Shown piece after piece: positions 1 through 10,094 of a stretch of 64,000 nucleotides of DNA. The notes under the pieces are model-generated. The model saw only the letters and a list, made by a program, of their open reading frames with translations, did not search any database and was not told the origin of the DNA. The stretch spans positions 1 through 64,000 of the forward strand of contig NZ_OX366362.1 in assembly GCF_947251545.1 (NCBI RefSeq), given 5' to 3'. A program made the position numbers and the translations under genes. The stretch comes from Wolbachia endosymbiont (group A) of Anomoia purmunda. GTDB taxonomy: Bacteria > Pseudomonadota > Alphaproteobacteria > Rickettsiales > Anaplasmataceae. Numbering within the stretch: position 1 is the stretch's first letter; each line of letters opens with the position of its first letter.

Positions 1-941
1 TGCGTCAGGCTGGCAGGTCTCTTCCTGAGTACCGCAAAGCAGTAGAAAATATGAATAATTTTATGGAGATATGCTACAACACAGATTTAGTGAAAGAATT
101 GACGTTACAGCCGGTAACAAGATTTGACATGGATGCGGCGATAATTTTTTCAGACATTTTAATAATAGCTGATGTTTTGGGTTGTGACGTGAATTTCGTA
201 CGCGGTGTAGGTCCACTAATAAAACCCGTGGAAAGTCCTAAGGAATTGAAGGGTACACAAGAAATTGAAACTAAAACCTTGCCAATTTTAAACGCTATAA
301 AAAAAGTCAGAAGCCAATTACCAAAAGAAAAATCTCTCATAGGATTTGCTGGTGGACCATGGACAGTAGCCTCATACATCATAGAAGGTAGGAGCAGCAA
401 AACTTTTTCCAAAGTATTAAATTTTTATCCTTCGTATTTGAAGGATATAATTGAACGAATAACGGAAGCAACGATTATTTATCTAATTAAACAGATAGAA
501 TTTGGAGCAGATGTTATTCAGCTATTTGACAGTAATGCTGGTGCATTATCGGAACCATTGTTTAAAGAATATGTTATCGAACCAACAAAGAGAATTATCT
601 TGGCAATAAAGGATAGATTTTCTGATTTTCCAATAATAGGATTTCCAAGGTCTGCTGGAAATCTTTATAAGGATTACTGCGAACAAACAGGTGTATCTGC
701 AGTAAGTATAGATTATAATGTTCCAATAAAATGGGCGAAAGCGAATCTAAAAATTCCTCTACAAGGAAATCTTGATCCTAATCTTTTAGCCTATAATAAA
801 ACAGAAGCAATCAAAGAAGCAAAACGTATAATAGATTGCTTTAGAGATTTACCCTTCATATTTAATCTCGGACATGGAGTACTCCCTGATACTCCAGTTG
901 AAAATATTGCTGCGTTGGTGAATTTGGTAAAAAGCTACTAA
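1..941 (+). CDS. hemE: Uroporphyrinogen decarboxylase, 5' end outside window
   Basis: Decarboxylates the four acetate side chains of uroporphyrinogen III to give coproporphyrinogen III in cytoplasmic haem synthesis. The reading frame is open from base 3 and begins with [11 protein letters not shown], the well-conserved N-terminal substrate-binding motif of HemE (usually MRQAGRYLPEYR). The true start is therefore only a few codons upstream of the window, and the first ATG inside (51) is internal. About 312 residues are visible against a family length near 340-350. Later landmarks are [14 protein letters not shown], the GFPR segment and QGNLDP, all in family order. The gene ends cleanly, 68 bp before the next gene on the same strand. 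The family assignment is firm. Confidence 0.96.
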   Translation, partial: RQAGRSLPEYRKAVENMNNFMEICYNTDLVKELTLQPVTRFDMDAAIIFSDILIIADVLGCDVNFVRGVGPLIKPVESPKELKGTQEIETKTLPILNAIKKVRSQLPKEKSLIGFAGGPWTVASYIIEGRSSKTFSKVLNFYPSYLKDIIERITEATIIYLIKQIEFGADVIQLFDSNAGALSEPLFKEYVIEPTKRIILAIKDRFSDFPIIGFPRSAGNLYKDYCEQTGVSAVSIDYNVPIKWAKANLKIPLQGNLDPNLLAYNKTEAIKEAKRIIDCFRDLPFIFNLGHGVLPDTPVENIAALVNLVKSY

Positions 942-1009
942 TACAATACACAAAATTCTAGCTTTTTTGTTGTACGGGGTTTATCATTTAAATTTAGCTT
1001 CAGTAAGAT

Positions 1010-2203
1010 ATGTCAGACCTTGCAAAAAGAATGTCCCTAATAAAACCATCACCTACGATTGCTGTAACTGATAAGGCAAATAAGTTGAAAAGTGAAGGAA
1101 AAAAGATCTGTGTTTTAGCTGCAGGAGAACCGGATTTTGATACTCCAGATCATATAAAAAAAGCAGCTATTCAAGCAATAAGTGAAGGTAAAACTAAATA
1201 TACTACTGTTGATGGAACGCGTGAGCTGAAAGAAGCAATAATTAATAAGTTAAGAAAGGATAATAACCTCGAGTACATGCTTAACCAAATCTGTGTTGGT
1301 ACAGGTGCTAAGCAGGTGTTATTCAATTTGTTCATGGCAACAATTAACTCTGGAGATGAAGTTATTATTCCAGCTCCTTATTGGGTTTCATATGTTGATA
1401 TGGTAAGTCTTTTTGGCGGCTTGCCAGTTGTAGTAGGGTGTAGACAAAATTTTAAACTAACACCGGAATTATTGAAAAGCAAAATAACTAAAAAAACTAA
1501 ATGGTTAATTCTTAACTCACCGAACAACCCTGCAGGAGCTGTGTACACGTATAATGAATTGAAAGACATAGCACAAATATTGCTTGAATATCCACATGTG
1601 AATGTTGTTACAGATGATATTTATGAGCATATAATATACGAGGAAAAATTTTTTACTATCGCTCAGGTTGAGCCGAAGCTTTATGATAGAGTTTTTGTGG
1701 TCAATGGAGTATCAAAAGCCTATGCAATGACAGGCTGGAGAATAGGGTATATTGCAGGTAGAAGTGATGTGGTAAAAGCTATCTCTACGCTGCAGTCTCA
1801 AAGCACTTCTAATCCAAATTCGATAGCACAAGCAGCAGCAGCAGCAGCATTAAACGGTGACCATAGTTTTTTGAAAGAAAGAACAAGAATTTTTAAGAGT
1901 CGTAGAGATTTTATGGTGAAAGAGCTAAATTCTGCCCCGGGATTATCAGCGTCTGTTCCACAAGGTGCGTTTTATTTATTTGTCTCATGTGAAGGATTGC
2001 TCAGTAAAAGCACAAAAAGTGGTAAGATAATAAATAATGATTTAGATTTTACTGAATACTTACTGGAAGACCATTTAGTTGCTGTGGTTCCAGGAATTGC
2101 ATTTGGTCTAGAAAATTTTATCAGAATTTCTTATGCGACCTCTCAGGAACAATTAGAAATTGGATGTGATAGTATTACTAAAGCGTGCCAGGAGTTAAAA
2201 TGA
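1010..2203 (+). CDS. aspC: Aspartate aminotransferase (class I, PLP-dependent)
   Basis: Cytoplasmic PLP enzyme that transfers the amino group between aspartate and 2-oxoglutarate. The 397-residue length is normal for the alpha-proteobacterial I-gamma aspartate aminotransferases. Visible motifs are AAGEPDFDTP near residue 37, the NSPNNPAGAVY substrate/PLP segment near 169, TDDIYEH near 201, and SKAYAMTGWRIGY with the Schiff-base lysine at about residue 236. A small GSGGxR-like region near the C-terminus is replaced by FIRISYATS, as usual. The ATG start fits the family N-terminus. The exact substrate (aspartate or possibly prephenate/aromatic acids) cannot be fixed from sequence. Confidence 0.93.
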   Translation: MSDLAKRMSLIKPSPTIAVTDKANKLKSEGKKICVLAAGEPDFDTPDHIKKAAIQAISEGKTKYTTVDGTRELKEAIINKLRKDNNLEYMLNQICVGTGAKQVLFNLFMATINSGDEVIIPAPYWVSYVDMVSLFGGLPVVVGCRQNFKLTPELLKSKITKKTKWLILNSPNNPAGAVYTYNELKDIAQILLEYPHVNVVTDDIYEHIIYEEKFFTIAQVEPKLYDRVFVVNGVSKAYAMTGWRIGYIAGRSDVVKAISTLQSQSTSNPNSIAQAAAAAALNGDHSFLKERTRIFKSRRDFMVKELNSAPGLSASVPQGAFYLFVSCEGLLSKSTKSGKIINNDLDFTEYLLEDHLVAVVPGIAFGLENFIRISYATSQEQLEIGCDSITKACQELK

Positions 2204-2248
2204 AATAGACTATCCATAAGTTGTATATTTTGCCATACTTCGCCAAGG

Positions 2249-2732
2249 TTATTTTGAATGTTCTAACTTGTGTTTTTCTATGGAAGGCATTTTTATTGAT
2301 TGAGCAAGTGTCTTTCTAATATTGAATTCCTCATTTTTTTCACTTCGTTGCAGTAGGTTAATATTATTTATTTTATTTACTAAATCTTTCCCCTTTTCCA
2401 GAGTCTTTAAATCACTTTCGTTAATGTGATGTTCATTGTAAAATTCTGCAACAATTTCTTTTCGGGTGAGTATTTAAAAATTCCGACACCTGATGTTTAA
2501 CAACAGCTTGAATAAATTTCTTATTAAATCTTGAATCGTTATATAGATCTTCTAAATTTTCATCGTAGTGTTTTGCTTCGTTTACAGCAAGCTTTATTAT
2601 CTCTTCTATACCACTTAGAAGTTTCCTATACAATTTGTCGTATCTATTGCCTGGCACGTGTGTAGCGAATGTTTGTTCGATGTATTTTGTTATGTAATTT
2701 TGCAGTGTATTATCTATTGTGCTTATGTTCAT
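2249..2732 (-). pseudogene. Hypothetical gene broken by one frameshift
   Basis: Reading from 2732 on the minus strand gives 99 codons beginning MNISTIDNTLQ and closing at 2433. Switching frame near 2460 opens a further ~65 codons (TRKEIVAEFYNEHHINESD onward) that run to a TAA at 2249-2251. Both halves have the same charged, helical composition and no internal stops, so I read this as one gene of about 160 residues with a single-base frameshift in the region 2455-2470. No family is recognised. It could also be two short genes, but the second half has no good start. Confidence 0.6.
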
Positions 2733-2874
2733 CAGCCTACCTCAATGTTATATTAACTATTTTACATATAGAAAGGTTAATATTGAGTTAATAGGGTACT
2801 TCTGAAGTCAAATTTTACTGAAAATTATGGTATTTAAGATATAATTGTCAGCATGAAATAAAAACATAAGTAAA

Positions 2875-3036
2875 ATGGATCTTGTAACAAAAGTGAAGCT
2901 CAAGATAAAGATGAATAAGGGCAAAATCATAAATATACTTATCATTTGTGGTGTAATTTTTTTCATATACCTTATTCATGAGCCAGTTGTAGATATGGTA
3001 GAAAAAATTGTAAGTAAAATAAAAAGTCTCTTTTAA
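2875..3036 (+). CDS. Small single-TM hypothetical protein (53 aa)
   Basis: Short ATG-initiated frame with a lysine-rich N-terminus (MDLVTKVKLKIKMNKGK), one hydrophobic stretch (IINILIICGVIFFIYLI, residues 18-34) and a charged amphipathic tail ending KIVSKIKSLF. This is the layout of a small inner-membrane protein. An internal ATG at codon 13 is an alternative start. No clear Shine-Dalgarno sequence is seen and no family is recognised. It sits just upstream of the IS4-type element, whose left end begins 34 bp after the stop codon. The opposite strand is also open here, so this remains a weak call. Confidence 0.4.
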   Translation: MDLVTKVKLKIKMNKGKIINILIICGVIFFIYLIHEPVVDMVEKIVSKIKSLF

Positions 3037-3070
3037 AAATTGCAAAAGTAAAATAGACTTTTTACATTAC

Positions 3071-4515
3071 CATACGCGTCAAGTTAAGGAAAAGTGTAAG
3101 TAAAATTGATAGAGTGAAGGAAAAGAATAAGGTATAAGTTCTCTTGGATATGTGAATGAGAGAACTTACAATGGACAGAATAGCTTGCTTATCAAAAGAC
3201 CTCAATGAATTCTTTAATGAAAAAGCAGACGAAATATCAATTGCAGTAGGTTTTATAAAAAGAAAGAGAAAACTTAATGGCTCATCATTCATAAAAGCTA
3301 TGGTTTTTGGTAACATAGGAGTTGGTGATTGCAGCATAGAAACAATGTGCCAATTGCTAAATGAAGACTCGATAGAAATTACAAAACAGGGTTTGGATTT
3401 TAGATTTACTGAAGAAGCAGTGGAATTTATGAAAAGAATGTATAATGAATCTTTAGTTTTATTTAAAAACAGCTTACAGGTTGATTGCAGAATTTTGAAG
3501 CAATTTAGAAGCATTAAGCTATTGGATAGTAGCTATATTAGCCTGCCCAGTAGCATGGAAGATATGTACAAAGGATATGGGAGTAGCTATAGAGATTGTG
3601 AGAGTAATACCAAATCAGGAATAAAGCTGCAGTTAGTCTTTGATTACCTGAACCAAGCGCTAGATAAGTTAAATTTAATAGAAGGAATAAGGTCGGATCA
3701 AGGTTATAGGGATTATCTGAACGGTTTATCAGCCAATGATTTGCTAATATTTGATTTGTGCTACTTTGTGCCTAGTTCTTTTAAACAGATTGATGAAGCA
3801 GGTGCATATTTTGTTAGTCGTTATAAGTCTGATACCAATATATATGATATAGAAACAAATCAAAAAATAGAGTTGTTGGAATGTTTAGAAGGTCAATCCC
3901 TTCTAGAGATGGAAGTGCTATTAGGAAAAGAAGTAAAAATTAAAGTGAGAATTATATGTCAAAAATTAACTGAAGAACAGTCTATAATTAGAAGAAGAAG
4001 GGCTAATAAGTTAGCAAAATCACATGGATATACATCTTCTCAAAAGAATCAAAAATTGCTGGATTGGTCGATATTCATAACTAACGTTCCAGAGAGTAAA
4101 ATCAGCGCTGAACAAGTATTAACAGTTTACAGGGTAAGATGGCAGATTGAATTATTATTTAAATTGTATAAGAGTCACATCAGGCTTGACGAACTTAAAG
4201 GAAAACCATACAGAGTATTATGTGAACTATACGCTAAATTGTGCGCAATTCTTATATTTCATGGAATAGTTGGTTGTATAAAACTGAAAGAGAATACAGA
4301 GCTGAGTTTAACAAAGGCATTCATTGAATTAAAAAGAAGGATTAGGGAGTTGTTTTTAGCGTTAAGCAGTAAAATTAATAATTTGAGAATTTTCCTGAAA
4401 AAACTTACCACAGACTGGTCACAATTTTCTGTGAAAGATAGATATAGAAAAACTAGAGTATCCACCTTAAGTTCATTGAATTTTCTTACCCTTGCTTCTT
4501 AACTTGACGCGTATG
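3071..4515. mobile_element. IS4-family insertion sequence, complete
   Basis: A 1445-bp element bounded by perfect 18-bp inverted repeats: CATACGCGTCAAGTTAAG at 3071-3088 and its reverse complement at 4498-4515. It carries one transposase gene filling almost the whole interior. I see no convincing target-site duplication: the left flank ends ACATTAC and the right flank begins CATATGTAA. It lies against the 3' end of a minus-strand gene fragment (4516-4727), which it appears to have truncated. The ends are similar to those of shorter elements at 24234-25205 and 42787-43056. Confidence 0.88.
3156..4502 (+). CDS. IS4-family DDE transposase
   Basis: A 448-residue transposase inside the inverted repeats at 3071-4515. 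A first catalytic aspartate is likely in KLLDSSYISLP (about residue 126) and a second in LIFDLCYFVPSSF (about residue 199). The IS4 signature Y-x2-R-x3-E-x6-K is clear in YRVRWQIELLFKLYK at about residues 324-339. The frame is uninterrupted and the triad is present, so the enzyme looks functional. The stop codon overlaps the right inverted repeat. The start could be this ATG or MDRIACLSK five codons later. Confidence 0.9.
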   Translation: MRELTMDRIACLSKDLNEFFNEKADEISIAVGFIKRKRKLNGSSFIKAMVFGNIGVGDCSIETMCQLLNEDSIEITKQGLDFRFTEEAVEFMKRMYNESLVLFKNSLQVDCRILKQFRSIKLLDSSYISLPSSMEDMYKGYGSSYRDCESNTKSGIKLQLVFDYLNQALDKLNLIEGIRSDQGYRDYLNGLSANDLLIFDLCYFVPSSFKQIDEAGAYFVSRYKSDTNIYDIETNQKIELLECLEGQSLLEMEVLLGKEVKIKVRIICQKLTEEQSIIRRRRANKLAKSHGYTSSQKNQKLLDWSIFITNVPESKISAEQVLTVYRVRWQIELLFKLYKSHIRLDELKGKPYRVLCELYAKLCAILIFHGIVGCIKLKENTELSLTKAFIELKRRIRELFLALSSKINNLRIFLKKLTTDWSQFSVKDRYRKTRVSTLSSLNFLTLAS

Positions 4516-4727
4516 CATATGTAACTGTCTGCGCAAAAACTGCCGCAAAGTTTTATAGGTAATAAGTCTAGTCCTACATCGTTTTTATCATCCAGCGATA
4601 CAAGCTCAACTTTTTTAATAGACACTGTAGAATTATGACCTTCAGGCCACCTTATCCATTTAGTCGGGATTTTTCTAAACACCTCTTTTCCAGGCACCAT
4701 CTTAAAAACATGTTTTTTTCCACTCAT
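4473..4727 (-). pseudogene. Hypothetical gene, 3' end cut by the IS4 element
   Basis: An ATG-initiated frame (MSGKKHVFKMVPGKEVFRK) of which only the first ~70 codons (4516-4727) lie outside the IS. The remaining codons, ending RVKLRSKGKKIQ, are read from the IS right end. The protein is lysine- and valine-rich with no recognised domain. On the far side of the IS (below 3071) the reading frame does not continue, so I cannot find the original 3' half. It may still be expressed as a chimeric 84-residue protein. Confidence 0.5.
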
Positions 4728-4942
4728 GAGTATTACCTAATAAATCTAATTATAGCTATTCTAACATTCATTGATTAATTTATTGTTAAGTTAGTATATA
4801 TTAGAATTATAATAACAAACATTACTTGTGTAGAGAGAAGTTACGAAAAGAAATAGGAATTTTAGGAAACTAGCATAAAACACTCCTAGATTAAAATAAG
4901 CTGTTTTGACAAGTTTTGTGGCGTGCTAGAGCTAATATAGAT

Positions 4943-5018
4943 TGGTGGAGGCAAGCGGGATCGAACCGCTGACCTTCTGCGTGCAAAACAGATGCTCTAC
5001 CAGCTGAGCTATGCCCCC
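4943..5018 (-). tRNA. tRNA-Ala (UGC)
   Basis: Read on the minus strand the sequence folds as a standard cloverleaf: acceptor GGGGGCA pairing with TGCCTCC (one G-T pair), D-arm GCTCAGCTGGTAGAGC, anticodon stem-loop CTGTTTTGCACGCAG with TGC anticodon, T-loop GGTTCGATCC, and an encoded 3' CCA. Total 76 nt including CCA. Confidence 0.96.
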
Positions 5019-5357
5019 AAATATTCTCTTAAAGCATAAATCACTCAGGCTGAAATGCAAGAAATATTTATCTATTGCGAAGCATTATAATACCGCACAA
5101 ATTCTGCAGGGTATATACAGTTTTCTATTTTTCTTGTCTCCTTAGCGTTATACTTCACACCACTCAAATAAATCTGTGAATTGAAAATTAACAAGAAGTT
5201 TTCCTTTAAAAATTTTTTTAAATTATCCATAGATTTTTTAACTAAATTATCACTAACGCAGTGTATTATACAATTTATTTAACCACACATGAAAATTTTA
5301 GTTTGATTAAAATGGATAAAAACTATATTACTGTTTAGTATAGCTGAAAAATGAAAT
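5019..5357. other. AT-rich intergenic region between two tRNAs
   Basis: The tRNA genes on either side are divergent. I find no open frame, palindromic repeat or clear terminator. Promoters for tRNA-Ala (minus) and tRNA-Lys (plus) must lie here. A weak candidate for tRNA-Lys is TTGATT with TATTAC 17 bases downstream in the 5300-5335 stretch, but the match is poor. Confidence 0.4.
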
Positions 5358-5430
5358 GATCCCGTAGCTCAGCCGGTAGAGCAACTGACTTTTAATCAGT
5401 GGGTCACGCGTTCGAATCGCGTCGGGATCA
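5358..5430 (+). tRNA. tRNA-Lys (UUU)
   Basis: Cloverleaf with acceptor GATCCCG/CGGGATC, D-arm GCTCAGCCGGTAGAGC, anticodon stem-loop CTGACTTTTAATCAG (anticodon TTT), T-arm CGCGTTCGAATCGCG, discriminator A. CCA is not encoded. nuoF begins only 19 bp after the tRNA, so the two are probably co-transcribed. Confidence 0.97.
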
Positions 5431-5449
5431 CTCACAAATTTTGAAAAAC

Positions 5450-6703
5450 ATGCTAAAAGAACAAGACAAAATATTCACCAACCTAAATGGTAAAGAAACT
5501 CCACTACTTGAGGGTGCAAAAAAACGTGGTAGCTGGCAAAAAACAAAGGAATTACTGGATTTAGGATCAGAAAAAATCATTGATGAAGTAAAGAAATCTG
5601 GTTTGAGAGGTCGAGGGGGTGCAGGATTTTCCACCGGCCTTAAGTGGAGCTTTATGCCCAAAAATCTTCCAAAAGCATATTTAGTAGTCAATGCAGATGA
5701 GTCAGAACCTGGTACATGTAAAGATAGAGATATATTACGATATGAGCCACATAAGTTACTTGAAGGAATTCTCCTAGCTGGCAGAGCGATCAGCGCATCA
5801 GTTGCGTATATTTATATCAGGGGTGAGTTTTATAATGAATATTTAGTCCTAAAAAAGGCACTTGAGGAAGCCTATAAAGAAAACTTAATTGGAAAAAATG
5901 CCTGCAAATCAGGTTATGATCTTGATGTGTTTATCCATAGGGGTGCAGGAGCTTACATATGTGGAGAAGAAACAGCTCAACTTGAATCAATTGAAGGAAA
6001 AAAGGGCTTTCCTCGCATGAAACCTCCATTTCCTGCAGGTGTTGGACTTTTTGGCTGCCCAACCACAATAAACAACGTTGAAACTATAGCCATGGTTCCA
6101 GATATTCTAAATCGCGGAGGAGAATGGTTTGCATCTCTTGGTAAACCAAATAATACTGGTACCAAGGTCTTTTGTATTTCAGGGCACGTAAACAACCCGT
6201 GTAATGTTGAAGAAGAGCTCGGAATTCCACTACGTGAATTGATTGAAAAATACGCAAGTGGAGTGCGAGGGGGTTGGGATAATTTACTTGCTGTAATACC
6301 TGGTGGGTCTTCAGTGCCATTAATTCCAAAATCTATATGCGATACTATTGAAATGGATTTTGATTCATTAAAAACTGCACAATCAGGGCTTGGTACTGCT
6401 GCTGTAATAGTGATGGATAAATCAACTGATATAATAGCTGCAATAGAGAGGTTATCACACTTTTACATGCATGAGTCCTGTGGACAATGCACACCATGCC
6501 GTGAAGGTACTGGATGGATGTGGAGGATTATGAAGAGGATGGTGGCAGGAGATATTAAGCCTGATGAAATAGATAAGCTGCTTGACCTTACAACTCAAAT
6601 AGAAGGACATACAATTTGCGCACTTGGCGATGCTGCAGCTTGGCCGATTCAAGGATTAATAAGACATTTTTGCCATGTTATCAAAGAGAGAGCAATAATT
6701 TAA
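5450..6703 (+). CDS. nuoF: NADH-quinone oxidoreductase subunit F
   Basis: NADH- and FMN-binding subunit of complex I; takes hydride from NADH and passes electrons to the N3 Fe-S cluster. From ATG 5450 the protein has 417 residues. Motifs are [10 protein letters not shown] (NADH site, residues 51-60), [13 protein letters not shown] (FMN, about 81), [12 protein letters not shown], and the 4Fe-4S ligands [14 protein letters not shown] (about 343) plus the distant cysteine in [12 protein letters not shown]. The frame stays open 17 codons further upstream but that would run into tRNA-Lys, so I choose ATG 5450; a TTG three codons earlier is possible. It is not next to nuoG or nuoI, so the nuo genes are dispersed. 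Confidence 0.96.
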   Translation: MLKEQDKIFTNLNGKETPLLEGAKKRGSWQKTKELLDLGSEKIIDEVKKSGLRGRGGAGFSTGLKWSFMPKNLPKAYLVVNADESEPGTCKDRDILRYEPHKLLEGILLAGRAISASVAYIYIRGEFYNEYLVLKKALEEAYKENLIGKNACKSGYDLDVFIHRGAGAYICGEETAQLESIEGKKGFPRMKPPFPAGVGLFGCPTTINNVETIAMVPDILNRGGEWFASLGKPNNTGTKVFCISGHVNNPCNVEEELGIPLRELIEKYASGVRGGWDNLLAVIPGGSSVPLIPKSICDTIEMDFDSLKTAQSGLGTAAVIVMDKSTDIIAAIERLSHFYMHESCGQCTPCREGTGWMWRIMKRMVAGDIKPDEIDKLLDLTTQIEGHTICALGDAAAWPIQGLIRHFCHVIKERAII

Positions 6704-6731
6704 CTCTACTTATACTTCTTAAGCCGTTTTG

Positions 6732-7250
6732 CTACTTAGCAACCAGAGCTAAAAAATATTGATTTCCTTCTCTTTTAGGTGCCAATTCTACCTTTGCAAT
6801 ATCTTCAGTGTCTCTAATTAGCCGTTCTAATTTTTCCAGTCCGACTTCAGTGTTTATAAGCTCTCTGCCTTTAAATCTCATTGTAACTTTGATTTTATGT
6901 CCGTGAGCAAGTAAGTCTCTTGCTTGACGCAATTTTGTTCCGTAATCGTGATCACCAATATTGGGACCCAGTTTAATTTCTTTTATAGTTAATGTTTTTT
7001 GTTTCTTTTTTGCTTCACTTGCTTTCTTTTTTATATCATACTTTTGTTTGCTATAATCCAGAATTTTACATACTGGAGGGGTTGAATCAGGTGCAATTTC
7101 TACCAAGTCTAAACCAACACCCTGTGCAAGTTCCAAAGCTCGTTCTATTAGCACGATTCCGACCATTTCACCACTGTGATCAACTAAGCGTACCTTCTTA
7201 GCTGTGATGAATCCATTAATTCTGTTTTTATTGTTCTTTTTAACTTGCAA
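6732..7250 (-). CDS. infC: Translation initiation factor IF-3
   Basis: Binds the 30S subunit, prevents premature 50S joining and proofreads start-codon choice. At 172 residues it has the two-domain IF-3 layout: N-domain with INGFITAKKVRLVDHSGEMVG and VGLDLVEIAPDSTPPVCKI, a lysine-rich linker (YDIKKKASEAKKKQK), and C-domain starting KEIKLGPNIGDHDY and containing KIKVTMRFKGRE. It starts with ATG 7250, not the ATT/ATA common for infC elsewhere, so the classical start-codon autoregulation may be absent. It follows thrS by 12 bp on the same strand, the conserved thrS-infC pair. Confidence 0.97.
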   Translation of the reverse strand: MQVKKNNKNRINGFITAKKVRLVDHSGEMVGIVLIERALELAQGVGLDLVEIAPDSTPPVCKILDYSKQKYDIKKKASEAKKKQKTLTIKEIKLGPNIGDHDYGTKLRQARDLLAHGHKIKVTMRFKGRELINTEVGLEKLERLIRDTEDIAKVELAPKREGNQYFLALVAK

Positions 7251-7262
7251 ACTTTAACTCCC

Positions 7263-9164
7263 TTAATTCAAATTAACACTTTTTAACAGCGATTCAGTAG
7301 CCTTTTCCAAAGAAAAAGACTCCTGTCTTTCCGATCCTAAATTTCTCACTGACACAGTTTCACTTGTAACTTCATTTTTGCCTACAATCCACAATATAGG
7401 AACCTTGTTTAGACTATGCAAACGTATCTTATAACTAATTTTTTCATTGGTCAAATCAGTCTTGACTCTCACACCTTGTTCTTTTAAGACATTGCTGATT
7501 TCTGTGGCGTAACCGTCAGCCTCATTTGTAATGGTCAGAATAGCAAGTTGCGTTGGAGCAAGCCAAACTGGAAATTTTCCTGCATAATTTTCTATCAAAA
7601 TTCCAATAAAACGCTCAAAAGTCCCAAGAATTGCCCTATGTAACATGACAGGGTGATGCTTGTGTCCATCTGTCCCTATATAAAAAGCTCCCAGACGTTC
7701 TGGTAAAATAAAATCAACTTGTAATGTTCCACATTGCCAGCTTCTACCTATTGCATCTTTCAAGACAAACTCTAACTTTGGACCATAAAACGCACCTTCA
7801 CCAGGGTTAAGTTTATAACTCAAGCCCGCTTCTTTAATGGCTTCAAGCAGCGCTTTTTCAGCTCTATCCCACACTTCATCATCCCCTGCCCTAACATCTG
7901 GACGGTCTGAAAATTTCACAGAAATTTCATTAAATCCAAGCTCTGAATATACTTCTTTTAAAAGGTCACAAAACTTTATAGTCTCAGAATTTACTTGTTC
8001 TTCCATACAAAAAATGTGTGCATCGTCTTGCGTAAAACCACGCACTCGCATCAGTCCGTGCAATGAGCCTGAGCTTTCATTTCTATGGCATGTGCCAAAC
8101 TCTGCCATACGTATCGGTAAATCACGATAGCTTATGGTGTGAGAATTAAAAATCTGCACATGACAGGGGCAATTCATGGGTTTTATTGCTAGCTTTTTGC
8201 TTTCAGATTCATCAACAATAAACATATTTTCACGAAACTTATCCCAATGTCCAGATTTTTCCCACAGCTCTTTGCTTACTAAAATAGGAGTTTTTACCTC
8301 AAAATAGCCATTATTTATTAGCTTCTTTCTGATGTAAGACTCAAGAACATTATATAGAATATATCCTTGTTCATGCCAAAAAACCTGCCCGACAGCTTCC
8401 TCTTGGATGTGAAACAAATCCATATCCTTGGCAATTTTGCGGTGATCACGTTTCTCTGCTTCTTTGAGACACTCAAGATAAGCGTTTAATTCATCCTTAT
8501 TTCTCCATGCTGTGCCATATATTCGCTGCAACATTGGGCCCTTAGAATCACCACGCCAGTATGCACCCGCTACTTTCATAAGTTTAAACGCTTTAACTCT
8601 GCCGGTTGAAGGCGAATGTGGCCCACGACACAGGTCTACAAAATCGCCTTGTCTATAAACAGTTAGGTTTTCACTCTCTGGTATAGAGGAGATAATATCA
8701 ACTTTATATTTTTCGCCTATACCACTAAAGAAATCAATTGTCTGCTTGCGAGTCCAAACTTCTCGAACAAATTTGTGGTTACTTTTTACAATCTCTTTCA
8801 TTTTCTTTTCTATTGCGGTAAGATCGTCCGTAGTGAAGGTACGATCTATAGCAAAATCATAGTAAAAACCGTCCTGAATTGTTGGGCCGATAGTAATCTG
8901 AGTATTAGGAAAGAGCTCTTTCACTGCCTGTGCCATTATATGAGCAGCATCGTGCCTTATTATGTCCAAACCCGCTTCGTCACTCAGTTGTATTACCTCT
9001 ATCTCTGTATCAGATTCAATTTCACGTGAGAGATCATATAACTCACCATTTACTTTCAATGCAACTGCTTCCTTTAAAACATTCGGCTGTAGTATATCAA
9101 AACCAGTAACTTTACTGTCGTATTTTTCTATTCTTTTTTCAATCGGAAAAGAGACTTTAATCAT
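7263..9164 (-). CDS. thrS: Threonyl-tRNA synthetase
   Basis: Class II synthetase charging tRNA-Thr. The 633 residues contain an N-terminal TGS domain (1-60), the editing domain with HDAAH (His71, His75) and the later DLCRGPH motif, the class II catalytic core with zinc-site cysteine in [10 protein letters not shown], motif 2 around [20 protein letters not shown], motif 3 near [15 protein letters not shown], and a C-terminal anticodon-binding domain. A strong Shine-Dalgarno AGGAGGT sits about 8 bases before the ATG. It is the first gene of a thrS-infC operon. Confidence 0.98.
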   Translation of the reverse strand: MIKVSFPIEKRIEKYDSKVTGFDILQPNVLKEAVALKVNGELYDLSREIESDTEIEVIQLSDEAGLDIIRHDAAHIMAQAVKELFPNTQITIGPTIQDGFYYDFAIDRTFTTDDLTAIEKKMKEIVKSNHKFVREVWTRKQTIDFFSGIGEKYKVDIISSIPESENLTVYRQGDFVDLCRGPHSPSTGRVKAFKLMKVAGAYWRGDSKGPMLQRIYGTAWRNKDELNAYLECLKEAEKRDHRKIAKDMDLFHIQEEAVGQVFWHEQGYILYNVLESYIRKKLINNGYFEVKTPILVSKELWEKSGHWDKFRENMFIVDESESKKLAIKPMNCPCHVQIFNSHTISYRDLPIRMAEFGTCHRNESSGSLHGLMRVRGFTQDDAHIFCMEEQVNSETIKFCDLLKEVYSELGFNEISVKFSDRPDVRAGDDEVWDRAEKALLEAIKEAGLSYKLNPGEGAFYGPKLEFVLKDAIGRSWQCGTLQVDFILPERLGAFYIGTDGHKHHPVMLHRAILGTFERFIGILIENYAGKFPVWLAPTQLAILTITNEADGYATEISNVLKEQGVRVKTDLTNEKISYKIRLHSLNKVPILWIVGKNEVTSETVSVRNLGSERQESFSLEKATESLLKSVNLN

Positions 9165-9480
9165 TTGTCATACCTCCTGTATAATCAGTAAAAGCCAATA
9201 TCTGGTGTTCATTCCAGTGCTTGACACTGGAATCCAGCTTTTTTGTAATTTCATTAAAAATGTTGTATAGTGTGCTTGTTCACAATCAATTTTACTGGAT
9301 CCCAGTGTCAAGCACTGGGATGACACCTTTGTGTTTGAGGCAAAACAGGCTATAACATTTAACATACTGCCCTCGCAAACAAATGTTCGTACAGTTGTGT
9401 ATCAGCTACTTGGATGACACCACCCCTAGTGGGCACTGCCCCTAAATCATAATGGATAACAGGGTTATAAGCTCTGAACA
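9165..9480. repeat. Palindromic repeat pair between thrS and nuoI
   Basis: An inverted pair of the window's common palindrome (CATTCCAGTGCTTGACACTGG type at 9208 and CTGGATCCCAGTGTCAAGCA type ending near 9328) flanks a spacer that reads AATGTTGTATAGTGTGCTTG and CACAATCAATTTTACTGG. I call this spacer type 1. The same spacer recurs near 25815, 44325 and 60943. A half copy (TCAGCTACTTGGATGACACC) follows at 9399-9421. No gene is seen. Confidence 0.85.
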
Positions 9481-9990
9481 TTAATAATAAGGCCTATTCT
9501 TTTTTAACCTGAGTGCAATTGCGTCTTTCCAAACTTCACCATTACGCAATAACTTTTCTTTATTGTACATTAGCTCCTCTCTTGTTTCAGTAGCAAATTC
9601 AAAGTTAGGACCCTCCACAATTGCATCAACTGGACATGCCTCTTGGCAAAGTCCGCAGTATATGCATTTTGTCATGTCAATATCATAGCGTGTGGTGTGA
9701 CGACTACCGTCTTCTCTTTCCTCTGCTTCAATAACTATTGCTTGAGCAGGGCAGATAACTTCGCATAATTTACAAGCTATGCATCGTTCTTCACCGTTTG
9801 GATACCTACACAACGCATGCTCACCACGAAATCTTGGACTTAAAGGGCCCTTCTCCATAGGATACTTCAAAGTAACCTTAGGCTTAAACATATATTTTAA
9901 TGTAATAACAAACCCTTTAATTAACTCTACAAAAGACCAGTACCAAGCTAATTTCTTGAGCATAAAATATTTAAAACTTGTGTCAGTCAT
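9481..9990 (-). CDS. nuoI: NADH-quinone oxidoreductase subunit I
   Basis: Complex I subunit carrying the N6a and N6b 4Fe-4S clusters. At 169 residues it has both ferredoxin-type motifs: [12 protein letters not shown] and [16 protein letters not shown]. It also has the family segments [23 protein letters not shown] and [23 protein letters not shown]. Length and motif spacing are normal for alpha-proteobacterial NuoI. It stands alone between repeats and the divergent mnmE, away from nuoF and nuoG in this window. Confidence 0.97.
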   Translation of the reverse strand: MTDTSFKYFMLKKLAWYWSFVELIKGFVITLKYMFKPKVTLKYPMEKGPLSPRFRGEHALCRYPNGEERCIACKLCEVICPAQAIVIEAEEREDGSRHTTRYDIDMTKCIYCGLCQEACPVDAIVEGPNFEFATETREELMYNKEKLLRNGEVWKDAIALRLKKNRPYY

Positions 9991-10094
9991 TATAAATCAT
10001 ATTATCAGTTTTCAAAATAAATATTTTCACCTGGGTGACTTTTTAGGTATTTTGGTTTCTTAAGTGTAATATTGCTAAGTAGTTTATATCAATA

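Noticed and set aside
2848..3045. 65-codon minus-strand frame
   Set aside because: Mostly the antisense of a small plus-strand membrane protein; its sequence is an unlikely mix of Phe, Tyr and His. The plus-strand reading has a normal TM layout.
3062..3514. 150-codon minus-strand frame in the IS4 element
   Set aside because: Antisense to an intact transposase with good catalytic motifs; composition is rich in Ser/Phe/Leu as expected for the reverse of AT-rich coding DNA.
5399..5449. 17 extra N-terminal codons for nuoF
   Set aside because: They overlap tRNA-Lys. The protein family begins near the ATG at 5450.
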